Counted from the stretch's first letter, positions 1 to 7,617 are shown. The stretch: DNA of 64,000 bases from Syntrophaceae bacterium UBA2280 (GCA_002347685.1 DDWS01000033.1:1-64000), one strand, 5' to 3'. The notes: generated from the letters alone by a model not told the origin. Numbers and translations: made by a program.

Positions 1-2
1 AC

Positions 3-61
3 AGGTTCAACGAAAAAATCAGCCGGAGCGCAGCGATCGGCTGTGTTGATTTTGTTATCGC
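3..61 (-). other. attC recombination site (cassette 7)
   Basis: Read on the - strand, this element starts with a TAAC box, forms an imperfect hairpin with CAGCCG and CGGCTG arms around a GATCGCTGCGCT loop, and ends in CGTTGAAC. That is the attC layout with outer RYYYAAC and GTTRRRY boxes. It directly follows the stop codon of the AbiJ-like cassette gene. It lies at the left edge, so the array very probably continues outside the window. Confidence 0.8.
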
Positions 62-63
62 GG

Positions 64-906
64 TCATTTCAATAGATGTGCTTTTTGCGCCTTGGCAATT
101 AGGTAATTCACAAAAGCAGAACAAGAAACGACCATATATTTAGCTTCGTCAAAACCAACGTTTGGTTGCTCCAAAATTGCGTGCCGGATTCCATCTTCAT
201 CACTTGTATAACCATACAATTTAATGAAACCAGCCTTGAGTGCACCGTGGATATCGACATTTTTTGATAATTCGTCTAAAGCACCCGACAGCCCCTGGAC
301 ATCAGCGATTGTCAATTGTTTTGCTATTGATTCAACTGCGCTAATCGCTTCTTTAATAGAATTTCTGTAGTCTGGCACAGGTTTCTTTCCAAGTAGCGTC
401 AATGAAGCCCGCAAATGTTCATGTGCACCAGCAAGTCCATCTCTTGCTGTTGCTTCGATTGCGCTTGAGATTTCACCGGTTTCAGCGGGATTAGAAATTG
501 GAGCTAAAATCCCGGAAATGAATCGAAACCCGGAGAGCTCTTCCTCAAAAATGATATTGAAGACTTCTATTAACTCGGTGTAGCTGGGGTTAGTGTATTT
601 GATAATAAGTTCATGATTATTCACAATGAACTCAATATAATCATATATTTCAAACCATTTGAGATCATAAAAACGCGCTTTGAGCCATTTCCGATTATCT
701 GAATCATGGAATGGTAATTCGTCCACGGGAACCTTAAAGAAGAGTCGCGCTGACAATTTTGCGACAGGAATCCAATAATTATTCGTATTTTCGTATAGTG
801 TATGAAGAAAATTCCATAATGAATTGCGCAGCGCATCACTCATTCCATCAGTTTGAATTATTGGCAGATGTTCCTTGAATCCCATACGTTCAGAAAACTT
901 ATGCAT
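64..906 (-). CDS. AbiJ-like HEPN protein (integron cassette gene)
   Basis: This 280-residue protein has two parts. Residues 1-90 (beginning MHKFSERMGFK) resemble the AbiJ N-terminal domain type 4, found on abortive-infection and predicted defence proteins. The C-terminal half is helical, with SIKEAISAVESIAK near residue 182 and a GIRHAI segment near 238, typical of HEPN-type Abi C-terminal domains. HEPN proteins are often metal-independent RNases, and the RH pair could serve that role. It sits alone between two attC sites, so it is a mobile cassette gene. A phage-defence role is inferred from family resemblance only. There is no signal peptide or membrane segment. Confidence 0.75.
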   Translation of the reverse strand: MHKFSERMGFKEHLPIIQTDGMSDALRNSLWNFLHTLYENTNNYWIPVAKLSARLFFKVPVDELPFHDSDNRKWLKARFYDLKWFEIYDYIEFIVNNHELIIKYTNPSYTELIEVFNIIFEEELSGFRFISGILAPISNPAETGEISSAIEATARDGLAGAHEHLRASLTLLGKKPVPDYRNSIKEAISAVESIAKQLTIADVQGLSGALDELSKNVDIHGALKAGFIKLYGYTSDEDGIRHAILEQPNVGFDEAKYMVVSCSAFVNYLIAKAQKAHLLK

Positions 907-921
907 AATTAAACCTTCTTT

Positions 922-1053
922 GCCGATAACATTTGCTTAACCTGTAATTGCGGCCCGAGCGAAGCGAGGGATTGGCGCGATTTGTGCGTAAGGAGCGCAG
1001 CGACAGCACAAATCGTGACAAAAGCAATTATCAGGTTGAAGCAGTTGTTAGAT
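922..1053 (-). other. attC recombination site (cassette 6, long form)
   Basis: On the - strand it begins TCTAACAAC and ends with a GTTAAGC spacer followed by TGTTATC. Arms CAACCTGATAATTGC and GCAATTACAGGTTAAG pair across a large variable loop. The loop carries two smaller hairpins, one around GAGCGCAGCG and one around GAGCGAAGCG. At about 130 bp it is the longest attC here. It follows the GNAT cassette gene. Confidence 0.8.
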
Positions 1054-1117
1054 TTATTTTCTTGAATTTCACCTGATTTAATAATCAATTACTTTTAAAC
1101 CACCTTAAGAAAAACTT

Positions 1118-1561
1118 TTACAATTTTCTCTTTAGATACACCATATCTATAAGCTGTATCCCTTCTGCAAACATAGAATGATCATAATTGTCCACAAAGA
1201 AGTTCTTAATATAATGAGATTTTTCAAATTCACTACTTTCATAAAATTTCATCATTGATGGCACCTCACCTGTACCAACTAATATTGTTTTATACTTTCC
1301 TTTATAATACTCAGTTATATAATGTATAATCTTCTTGCCATAACCTTTTCCTTGATACTTTTCATAAGTCGCAATGTTTTTTAGTTCACAAGTTTCATCA
1401 TCAACTTCCGTTACAACACAAATTGATTTTAATTCTTCATCATACAGTGCAAACATTTCTCCATTTTCTAGATACTTATCAATCATATCCTCTTGTTCAT
1501 CTGCTAATATTAATAGATCAAGGTATTGTTTCTTGTTACAAATGATTTTTTCAATTTTCAT
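1118..1561 (-). CDS. GNAT family N-acetyltransferase (cassette gene)
   Basis: This 147-residue protein has the GNAT acetyl-CoA site YQGKGYGKKIIHY near residue 70, matching the Q/RxxGxG/A motif, preceded by a strand that covers IATYEKY. It would transfer an acetyl group from acetyl-CoA to an unidentified amine, in the cytoplasm. GNAT genes are among the commonest integron cassettes. The gene is much more AT-rich than the chromosomal genes to its right, which points to a separate origin. It lies between two attC sites and is read away from the integrase. The substrate cannot be told from sequence. Confidence 0.85.
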   Translation of the reverse strand: MKIEKIICNKKQYLDLLILADEQEDMIDKYLENGEMFALYDEELKSICVVTEVDDETCELKNIATYEKYQGKGYGKKIIHYITEYYKGKYKTILVGTGEVPSMMKFYESSEFEKSHYIKNFFVDNYDHSMFAEGIQLIDMVYLKRKL

Positions 1562-1748
1562 AATAGGCTATCTCCTACAGGTCTTATATATGAATAAATC
1601 AACCCTTAATAATTTAGACCTACTTCTCATTCAGATCCATACATTTTCTGTTGAATCTATTTCCTAATTACTTTCAGCTAATATTCACTTCGTTGCAATA
1701 AACACATACAACGTTTGTAACATATTTTTAATTCCGGCGCGGAGCGTC

Positions 1749-1826
1749 AATCTAACGCTCCGCATAACCGGCTGGCAATGGAGCGCAGCGGAATTGCCAG
1801 TCCGAGTTGATGCGGTTGTTATGTGC
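1749..1826 (-). other. attC recombination site (cassette 5)
   Basis: On the - strand it runs from CATAACAACCGCATC to GCGTTAGATT. The arms ACTGGCAAT and ATTGCCAG flank a CCGCTGCGCTCC loop, and outer boxes TAACAAC and GTTAGAT match attC consensus. The stop codon of the upstream HEPN-like gene lies inside the first box, as is common for tightly packed cassettes. Confidence 0.85.
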
Positions 1827-2451
1827 TACCATTTAGTAATGCCAATAATTGGCTTTCAAATTCTGACGTTTTAGCCGCGACCCACGGGCCTAGATTGCGG
1901 CTATTCAACAGATCGTACACCCACGCCGAGCAATCGTCCTCAACAAATGATGCGCTGCTCTGAACACCCAAGAAGTCCATTAAACCTTTGATCTTCTTAA
2001 GAGGAGGTGTGTCCTTTGGAAGCAACTCACCTTTGTAATGAACCAATTCATTACGGAGAGAGACTATCAAGCTGAAAGACTGGAAGGGTTCTTTGCCGTT
2101 ATCCCATAGAGTACTGTTTTCATTTTGTATAGCTATTAGATTCCATTTCTCGTCATTCTTCAAACTCTTTACTAAAGGCGCAAGAGCATGCCAGAAAGAT
2201 TTGGGTTCATCTTTGAAGCACACTTGCGCTATGGAAATCCACTCATTGATTTTTGCCTCAATCGTGCTTGTCGCAAAGAATAAACAAGCTGTGTTGTAGA
2301 TTCGTACCTCTTCGTCAGTATCAGCATTGCGAGCTTTTTCCGCAAAATCCTGGCAACCTCGAATCAAATCAGACGAAAACATATGCATTGCTGCACTGAT
2401 TGGCTTTTCCGCGCAGGTATCTTCATGATCAACGTGTTTGGTCTCATCCAT
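1819..2451 (-). CDS. HEPN-like hypothetical protein (cassette gene)
   Basis: This 210-residue, mostly helical protein is not recognised as a named family. A helix near residues 129-138 carries SLRNELVHYKGE, which fits the HEPN R-x(4-6)-H signature. Upstream is a second helix, NTACLFFATSTIEAKINEW, of the kind that packs against it in HEPN bundles. HEPN domains often act as RNases in toxin and abortive-infection systems, but no partner nucleotidyltransferase or antitoxin is visible within this cassette. The gene ends inside the attC that follows it. A role in defence or toxicity is inference; a purely structural HEPN fold is also possible. Confidence 0.6.
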   Translation of the reverse strand: MDETKHVDHEDTCAEKPISAAMHMFSSDLIRGCQDFAEKARNADTDEEVRIYNTACLFFATSTIEAKINEWISIAQVCFKDEPKSFWHALAPLVKSLKNDEKWNLIAIQNENSTLWDNGKEPFQSFSLIVSLRNELVHYKGELLPKDTPPLKKIKGLMDFLGVQSSASFVEDDCSAWVYDLLNSRNLGPWVAAKTSEFESQLLALLNGST

Positions 2452-2468
2452 AGCTGATTCTCATTTGC

Positions 2469-2523
2469 ACATAACGACGAGCTGAGCCGGAGCGCAGCGA
2501 TCGGCTCAAGCGCCTTGTTCGCG
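2469..2523 (-). other. attC recombination site (cassette 4)
   Basis: On the - strand it reads GCGAACAAGGCGCTTGAGCC, then GATCGCTGCGCTCC, then GGCTCAGCTCGTCGTTATG. The GAGCC and GGCTC arms and the outer GAAC and GTTATG boxes fit attC. Its first 18 bases overlap the 3' end of the zinc-finger cassette gene. Its loop is nearly identical to those of the sites at 3-61 and 3785-3842. Confidence 0.85.
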
Positions 2524-3243
2524 TTTATGTTTTATTGCTTTCAATGTTATAGTTTTTAATATCTTGCCATCTTTACTTTCGTTTATATCTCTTAGAATAA
2601 TCCAAAATGGTGGGTCTCTATTTAAGCATAATTCTTCTAATAATGCGGGTGGCTTTCTCTTATCTGTTTTTATGTATAAAACAAACCCGGTAAGATAAAT
2701 TTGACAGTAATTAATGCCGCTAAACCTTGTTGTATGCGGATCTAACATCTCTTTGATTCGTGGATCACTAAATTTTGCTAGTGATACAGCATAATCGTAT
2801 GGCTCGCCTGGATTGCCATTTATTATCATTTCCCTAAGAATGTTTTCATGTGCTCCAATATTTATTCTTTTATAAAATGGTTGTGACGAGATAGAAGCAC
2901 GCCACAAAAGGGACAGGAAGAATAGTTTTAGCTTTTCATAGTTATACGAAATGATTTGATACGCGACTTTTTTACTTCCATTATAAACGGAATTGCTCTC
3001 CGAAAATTCTTGAATCAATAGTTTGTGCGCATATTCATCCCATAGCCCGAGATATTTGTCGCATTTTTCACATAAAATATTTTTGTCATAAACGCCTATG
3101 GGAGAGCGTTTTGGAAGTACACCCGTGGTATTTGAATGTAATTCAGGAACTGTACTACCATGTCTCAACGGCCTAAAAAAGCCTTCAGGTATAATATGGG
3201 CTTTAATCAGTATTATTTCTTCATTACACAATTTGCAGATCAT
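2506..3243 (-). CDS. Zinc-finger, HNH-like protein (cassette gene)
   Basis: The 245-residue product opens with CKLC (residues 3-6), then AHIIPEGFFR near residue 15, then CEKC near residue 58. This CxxC-AHIIP-CxxC arrangement resembles the treble-clef zinc site of HNH-like proteins, where the His would be catalytic. The rest (residues 70-245) is not recognised. It contains a helix-rich middle and a beta-rich C-terminus with YCQIYLTGFVLYI. A nuclease activity is possible but unproven, since a classical HNH C-terminal Asn/His could not be placed. It is a single-gene cassette whose end overlaps its attC. Confidence 0.6.
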   Translation of the reverse strand: MICKLCNEEIILIKAHIIPEGFFRPLRHGSTVPELHSNTTGVLPKRSPIGVYDKNILCEKCDKYLGLWDEYAHKLLIQEFSESNSVYNGSKKVAYQIISYNYEKLKLFFLSLLWRASISSQPFYKRINIGAHENILREMIINGNPGEPYDYAVSLAKFSDPRIKEMLDPHTTRFSGINYCQIYLTGFVLYIKTDKRKPPALLEELCLNRDPPFWIILRDINESKDGKILKTITLKAIKHKREQGA

Positions 3244-3254
3244 ATTTATTTATC

Positions 3255-3321
3255 AGCGAACGAAAAGCTCACCGGGAGCGGCGCCGCAGGCGCTGCGATC
3301 CGGTGTAGCGCCTGGTTAGTG
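3255..3321 (-). other. attC recombination site (cassette 3)
   Basis: On the - strand it reads ACTAACCAGGCGCTACACCGG, a GC-rich loop containing GCAGCGCCTGCGGCGCC, then CCGGTGAGCTTTTCGTTCGC. The CACCGG and CCGGTG arms and outer boxes ACTAAC and CGTTCGC mark an attC. It lies 8 bases past the stop codon of the lipoprotein cassette gene. Confidence 0.85.
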
Positions 3322-3328
3322 AATTATT

Positions 3329-3769
3329 TTAAAAAAAGTACACTTTATCCTTAAGTTTAAGATTATTTGCATATTCTGATATTTTAAATTCGTTTGTATT
3401 ACCGTCTTTTTTAATAATTAAGAATCCTTTGGAATTATTTATTTCGTTACTTTCTTTTTTCTCATAAAAATCAATTTTAACTGATGATGAGTCAATCCAA
3501 GTATATTGCCATGATAAATTCGCAGCTTCAAGTATAACCCATTTTTCAAATAATCGTGATGCACTTGATTTGTTATTATCAACTATTATGACAAATGCTT
3601 TTTTGATTGTATAATCTGAATATGCGCGTGCGCTTTTACCATGACATATGATGTGTATATTGTATTTTGCATCTGGTGAATCCTTGCCCATATCGGCAAT
3701 ATATGTATGAGCGCATCCAGTCAGACATAGTGAAATAAAAAGAAGATATATTGTTTTGTATGCTTTCAT
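3329..3769 (-). CDS. Small lipoprotein, unknown function (cassette gene)
   Basis: The protein is about 146 residues from the ATG preferred here, which follows AAGGAGG by a few bases; a longer in-frame start at 3787 lacks that spacing. Residues 1-18 form a signal peptide ending in the lipobox LTGC, so the mature protein should be lipid-anchored in the envelope. The remainder (CAHTYIADMG onward) alternates strands, with basic and polar residues, and matches no family I recognise. The gene is AT-rich like the other cassettes. Cassette-borne lipoproteins are common, and no function is proposed. Confidence 0.65.
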   Translation of the reverse strand: MKAYKTIYLLFISLCLTGCAHTYIADMGKDSPDAKYNIHIICHGKSARAYSDYTIKKAFVIIVDNNKSSASRLFEKWVILEAANLSWQYTWIDSSSVKIDFYEKKESNEINNSKGFLIIKKDGNTNEFKISEYANNLKLKDKVYFF

Positions 3770-3784
3770 CATTCCTCCTTTTGA

Positions 3785-3842
3785 CACTAACGACGAAATC
3801 AGCCGGAGCGAAGCGATCGGCTGTATTGCTTTTGTTGGGTTA
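3785..3842 (-). other. attC recombination site (cassette 2)
   Basis: On the - strand it reads CCCAACAAAAGCAATACAGCCG, loop ATCGCTTCGCTC, then CGGCTGATTTCGTCGTTAGTG. The CAGCCG and CGGCTG arms and outer CCCAAC and GTTAGTG boxes match attC. It directly follows the stop codon of the RidA-like gene. Confidence 0.88.
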
Positions 3843-3843
3843 C

Positions 3844-4341
3844 TTATTTCTGAGGAATAACCGCAACAGCATCAATCTCAACAAGAAAATCGGGGTGTGC
3901 CAATGCAGGCACAAAGATTGCGCTAATGACGGGTGGATTCGGACGTTGGCCCCACACTTTTTGAAACGCCTCGAATCCCACCTTGGCCGATTGGCCATGC
4001 AGGATATAAACATTCCACTTTATGACGTGTTGAAGTCCTGCCCCGCCAGCCACCAGAGCTGTTTCCAAATTCTGTAGGGCCTTTTCCGTTTGCGCTCCGA
4101 TGTCGCCCTTGCCGACAATGTTGCCAGAAGCATCCACAGCATTCTGGCCACCGACATAGATTGTCGTTGTATTGCCGCTGATGACAGTAGCCTGAGTATA
4201 TGCGGGATTCTTATGCAAGCCCGCCGGATTGAGATGTTGCACATTTCCATGCATTTTCATTTGCGCCTCCTTTGGTGCGAGAGCCTGACAGCCCAAGAGT
4301 AATACTACGGATACGATCACTACCAATCTATGTATTGTCAT
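3844..4341 (-). CDS. RidA/YjgF-family lipoprotein (cassette gene)
   Basis: The 165-residue protein starts at the ATG that gives a clean signal peptide (MTIHRLVVIVSVVLLLGC) with lipobox LLGC. The same frame stays open upstream through the attC to 4545, but that part looks non-coding. The mature part is a YjgF/YER057c/UK114 fold: GGQNAVDASGNIVGKGDI, then QTEKALQNLETALVAGGA, then a C-terminal VEIDAVAV strand. Cytosolic RidA deaminates reactive enamines and carries an Arg in its C-terminal IEIEAIA region. That Arg position cannot be confirmed here, so a different activity is possible. Being exported and lipidated is unusual for the family. Confidence 0.78.
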   Translation of the reverse strand: MTIHRLVVIVSVVLLLGCQALAPKEAQMKMHGNVQHLNPAGLHKNPAYTQATVISGNTTTIYVGGQNAVDASGNIVGKGDIGAQTEKALQNLETALVAGGAGLQHVIKWNVYILHGQSAKVGFEAFQKVWGQRPNPPVISAIFVPALAHPDFLVEIDAVAVIPQK

Positions 4342-4348
4342 TCTTCTA

Positions 4349-4441
4349 CCCCAACATTGGAGCTCAGCTGTGGCACGGTTTGCGTTGACGCGAAGCGGCA
4401 TTGCAAACCGTGACATCTGCTGTAGCGACTTGTTATATGCC
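4349..4441 (-). other. attC recombination site nearest the integrase
   Basis: On the - strand it starts ATAACAAGTCGCTACAGC and ends GCTGAGCTCCAATGTTGGGG, closely matching well-known attC ends. A perfect 10-bp stem, CACGGTTTGC (4374-4383) with GCAAACCGTG (4403-4412), encloses a loop carrying CGCGAAGCGG. A full attC here means a cassette lies between it and the integrase, although no convincing gene is seen there. Confidence 0.88.
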
Positions 4442-4823
4442 GGCGTATCAATCTGGCTCCTAATTTGCGTATTTATAATTATTAAAACAGGGAAGGGGAT
4501 TTTTAAAAACTCGACCAGTGAAGCTATGTTTCGCGTCAGCATCAACGAAGTTATGCTGCAGCGAAACTCCGCTTCACTGCTATCATCTTTTTAAGAAATT
4601 CACCATCCCTGTCACACTCAGCAATTCGGCTTTTTCGTGTATTTATTAATAATATTAATATGTTGGACATATAACAATTAATATCCCACGTGTGGCTTTT
4701 TCCGATTTTTTGCTTGCAATCCTAAACTATTTGAGGCAGAAAGAAAAGCATAATTCCTTTTAAAAACAACTTCATTTAAAAAACAGAGTTTGGCATTTCA
4801 GGGTAATAAGGACCAAAAGCCAA
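4442..4823. other. Gene-free integron platform region (attI expected)
   Basis: No convincing gene was found here. The region should hold attI, the promoter for the cassettes and the integrase promoter. It is AT-rich, especially 4635-4690. No GTTRRRY core with a perfect match was found on the - strand; GTTGATG at 4543-4549 and GTTATAT near 4665 are the nearest. The long hairpin at 4516-4579 is described separately. A weak ribosome site AAGGA (4809-4813) precedes the integrase ATG at 4824. Confidence 0.5.
4516..4579. repeat. 64-base near-perfect hairpin beside the cassette array
   Basis: Three paired arms are nested: CAGTGAAGC with GCTTCACTG, GTTTCGC with GCGAAAC, and CAGCAT with ATGCTG, closed by AAC-GAA-GTT. 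They are separated only by a 3x3 and a 2x2 internal loop. T-runs follow at a distance on both strands, so it could work as a terminator. It lacks the outer GTT/AAC boxes of an attC. Confidence 0.85.
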
Positions 4824-6163
4824 ATGGGGTTTTTTATGGGAAAATATCCCGTTGTAAACAAATCCGACGTTTTGCCGGAGTTTCAGGCCTTCCTTTTGGA
4901 CAAGAAACTGGCGCCGGAAAAGAATGTCTTTTTTATCGCTCTCTGGATGAGCAAATTTTTCAACTTCTCCCGTGGAGTGGAAAGGAACTGTCCACGGATG
5001 AGTATCAGGAAAACGCCATCATCGAGTTTATCGAAACCCTCAAAGCCAATCCCAATTTCAACGAATGGCAGATCCGGCAGGCCAATGATGCAATTCGTCT
5101 GTATTATTTTCACTATCGCGGTTGTAAACCCAAACCGTCATCAGGGGTAAAATCCCTCGATTGCACGATGGAATTGCTTAAGGAAGCAAGAAGGCTGATC
5201 AGACTGAAGCACTATTCATACAGCACTGAAAAAACCTATCTACAGTGGATTAAGCGGTTCTTCGCTTACACCGAACAGACGACGAGGAAGAAAGACCCTG
5301 AGGCGTTGGACGCGGAAGATTGCAAGAACTTCCTTTCTCATCTGGCATTAAGGGAAAGGGTGGCCGCATCTACTCAGAATCAGGCATTCAATGCGCTTCT
5401 TTTCCTGTTTCGCAATGTGCTGTGCAAAGAGATTGATTCGCTTTCTGACACGGTTCGCGCAAAACGCGGTCAGAGATTGCCTGTGGTTTTTTCCATCGAT
5501 GAGGTTTCAAGGTTATTGGCCTGCTTAAGCGGCAGAGACAGGCTGATTGCCGGATTGCTCTATGGATCAGGGCTGCGACTGATGGAACTTGCCCGTCTGA
5601 GAGTCAAGGATGTTGATTTTGATCTGAACACACTCACTGTTCGCAGCGGCAAAGGGGATAAGGATCGAACCACGATCTTACCGATGTCGGTTAAAGATTC
5701 TTTGAGGGCGCATTTAACAGGCGTTAAACGATTGCACGACAAAGACCTTGCCCTTGGTCACGGCGATGCACATCTCGCCGACGCGCTGGCCCGAAAATAC
5801 CCGAATGCGGCAAAGGAGTGGGCATGGCAATATGTTTTCCCCGTGGCTCATCTCTCCGTTGATCCGCGCTCCGGACACGTCGGCCGGCATCACATCACTG
5901 ATGCGGCGATTCAAGCTGTGATTAAAAAGGCGCTTCAGCAATCGGGTATTCCTAAACATGGATCCGTGCATACGCTCCGCCATAGTTTTGCGACGCATTT
6001 ACTGATGAACGGTGTCAATATCCGGGAGGTTCAGGAGCTTTTGGGCCACAAGAACGTGGAAACGACGATGATTTACACGCACGTGATGCGGGACATGGCA
6101 CACGCCCCGCAAAGTCCGCTGGATGCACTGCTGATGGAAAACAAGCGCAGCGAAGGCGCCTAA
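4824..6163 (+). CDS. intI: Integron integrase IntI, N-terminal part frameshifted
   Basis: Tyrosine recombinase that joins attI and attC sites. The core (from about 5160) has the catalytic set: Arg in GSGLRLMEL, Lys in SGKGDKD, HTLRHSF, LLGHKNV and Tyr in MIYTH. It also carries the IntI-specific insert before HTLRH, with LADALARKYP and WAWQYVFP, which separates IntI from other Xer-like enzymes. A related N-terminal extension is split. MGKYPVVNKSDVLPEFQ through WMSKFFNFSRG is read from 4824/4836 in one frame, while STDEYQENAI onward is in the frame one base earlier. A one-base deletion near 4970-4995 would explain this. A core-only protein of about 331 residues could start at ATG 5168. It may therefore be a pseudogene or a shortened active enzyme. 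Confidence 0.88.
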
Positions 6164-6191
6164 GTCTTTATTCCATCGCCCCTGTCCTATC

Positions 6192-6230
6192 GCCCATAGC
6201 CCATAGCCCATAGCCCATAGCCTATAGCCT
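6192..6230. repeat. Short tandem repeat, GCCCATA x5.5
   Basis: Four perfect copies of the 7-mer GCCCATA are followed by a GCCTATA variant and a partial copy. It lies between the converging ends of the integrase and AMP-ligase genes. A related GCC-TA-rich repeat occurs at 17348-17417. Confidence 0.9.
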
Positions 6231-6237
6231 TTATCCT

Positions 6238-7617
6238 TCATCCCTGATCCTTTTTCGCAAGAAAAAACTTTTCAACACGGCGGAAGTCGGTCTTGCCGGT
6301 GGTGGTGCGTGTGATGTTGGCCACGATTTTCACCTGGCGGGGCATGGCGTAGGGTTCGAGCTTTTCGAGCATCATTTTTTTGAGCTGTGATTCCGTCAGG
6401 TCGCAGGCGACCAGCGCGGCAATGACACTTTCACGGCCTTTTTCGGCAGGCAGCGCGACGACCACCGCGTCACGCACGGTGGGCAGGGTCTGGATTTTAT
6501 TCTGGACGTCGAGCAGGTCGACGCGTTTCCCGGCAACCTTTACGATGCCGTCGGCCCGGCCCAGCAAAATGAACCGGTCGTTTTTATCCGGCTGTACTTC
6601 GTCGCCGGTAACGCAGAAACCTTCCGCGTCCTTTTCCATTTCACTCGATACGAACGCTGAACGCACGGCCAGCCTTTTTCCGGAAAGACGCCAGTTGACA
6701 ACGTCGGCGGGCTTCCAGCTTTCCGTGTTTTCGGTGATGCTGCGCGCGGCGATACCGCCCGTTTCCGTCGAACCGTAAATTTCGGTGATGCCCAGGCCGG
6801 TTTTTTTGAGAAAAAACGTTGCGTCGGACCGGTTCAAAGCGCCCGAGGAAGAAAAGGCGATTTTCAAAGACGGCACGGTGATGTTCTCAACTTTCAGCGA
6901 CCGGTAGTGAATCGGCACGCTCACCAGCACGGTGGCCTTGTGCCGGTTGATCCTGGAGAGGATCTCCTGCGGGAAATTGTAAATTTCAGGCAGAACGCGG
7001 GCCTGGGCGACAAAAGGCAGAAGGATGGAAAACAAAAGGCCGTAAATATGGTACGGCGGGACGGTGGCAATGACCAGGTCCCTGGGGGTAATGTCAAATT
7101 TGTCGCGCAGGTAAAAGGCTTCAGAAAGCAGGTTGCGCGGTGTTTTCGACCAGACTTTGGGTTTGCCGGTCGATCCGCCTGTGAACAGCCGTAAGAAAGG
7201 TTCATCCGGGTTGCAAAGGGTGTCCGGATTCAAATCGGTCGTGTCGCCCGTTGTCGGCGTGATGATTTCCACGCCCGGCATGTTTTCAGGATGATCCGCG
7301 ATGGCCGTGTCGAAACCGGTGCTGTCATGCATTTCGATCAGGGCCTGCGGTGAAAAGGAATGAGGCAGGATCAGCCGGCCATAGCCGCCAAGCGACGCCA
7401 GCAGTGCGGCGGCGATGACGGCTTTGTTCTCCGTGCACAGGCAGACGGATTTTTCCGCGCCGCGGCGGCCGAGGGTTTTTTTGAAGCCGGCTGCCAGGGC
7501 ATAGACATCGCCATAGGTCGCGCCCGAGTGGATAAACTCTTTCTGGCACAACGCTTTGGTCGGTGTCAGGATCCTTTTGCAGGCGCTGATGAATGGGTCT
7601 TTTTCTTCCGCGGTCAT
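6238..7617 (-). CDS. AMP-dependent acyl/aryl-CoA or ACP ligase (ApeH-like)
   Basis: A 459-residue adenylate-forming ligase, short for the ANL family. It shows the phosphate-binding loop LFTGGSTGKPKVWSKT (about residue 145), EIYGSTETGG (about 283), the hinge region GRADGIVKVAGKRVDL (about 355) and a C-terminal TTGKTDFR with the catalytic Lys. It would activate a carboxylic acid as an acyl-adenylate and load it on CoA or on the nearby ACP. It is divergent from the dehydratase-to-nitroreductase operon, with about 190 bases between. Aryl-polyene clusters carry a ligase of this kind that primes synthesis. The substrate is unknown. Confidence 0.82.
   Translation of the reverse strand: MTAEEKDPFISACKRILTPTKALCQKEFIHSGATYGDVYALAAGFKKTLGRRGAEKSVCLCTENKAVIAAALLASLGGYGRLILPHSFSPQALIEMHDSTGFDTAIADHPENMPGVEIITPTTGDTTDLNPDTLCNPDEPFLRLFTGGSTGKPKVWSKTPRNLLSEAFYLRDKFDITPRDLVIATVPPYHIYGLLFSILLPFVAQARVLPEIYNFPQEILSRINRHKATVLVSVPIHYRSLKVENITVPSLKIAFSSSGALNRSDATFFLKKTGLGITEIYGSTETGGIAARSITENTESWKPADVVNWRLSGKRLAVRSAFVSSEMEKDAEGFCVTGDEVQPDKNDRFILLGRADGIVKVAGKRVDLLDVQNKIQTLPTVRDAVVVALPAEKGRESVIAALVACDLTESQLKKMMLEKLEPYAMPRQVKIVANITRTTTGKTDFRRVEKFFLAKKDQG

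Noticed and set aside
922..4441. CRISPR array reading of the repeated attC loops
   Set aside because: Spacing is gene-sized and uneven, loops differ and are palindromic with attC boxes, and no cas genes are present.
4342..4545. N-terminal extension of the RidA-like gene through the attC
   Set aside because: The frame is open, but the translated part runs through the attC hairpin and would bury the signal peptide.
4442..4823. attI core site
   Set aside because: No - strand GTTRRRY with a full match; candidates GTTGATG (4543-4549) and GTTATAT differ at purine positions, so no site is called.
4960..5000. Programmed -1 frameshift in the integrase
   Set aside because: No X-XXY-YYZ slippery heptamer or strong downstream stem was found in the shift interval.
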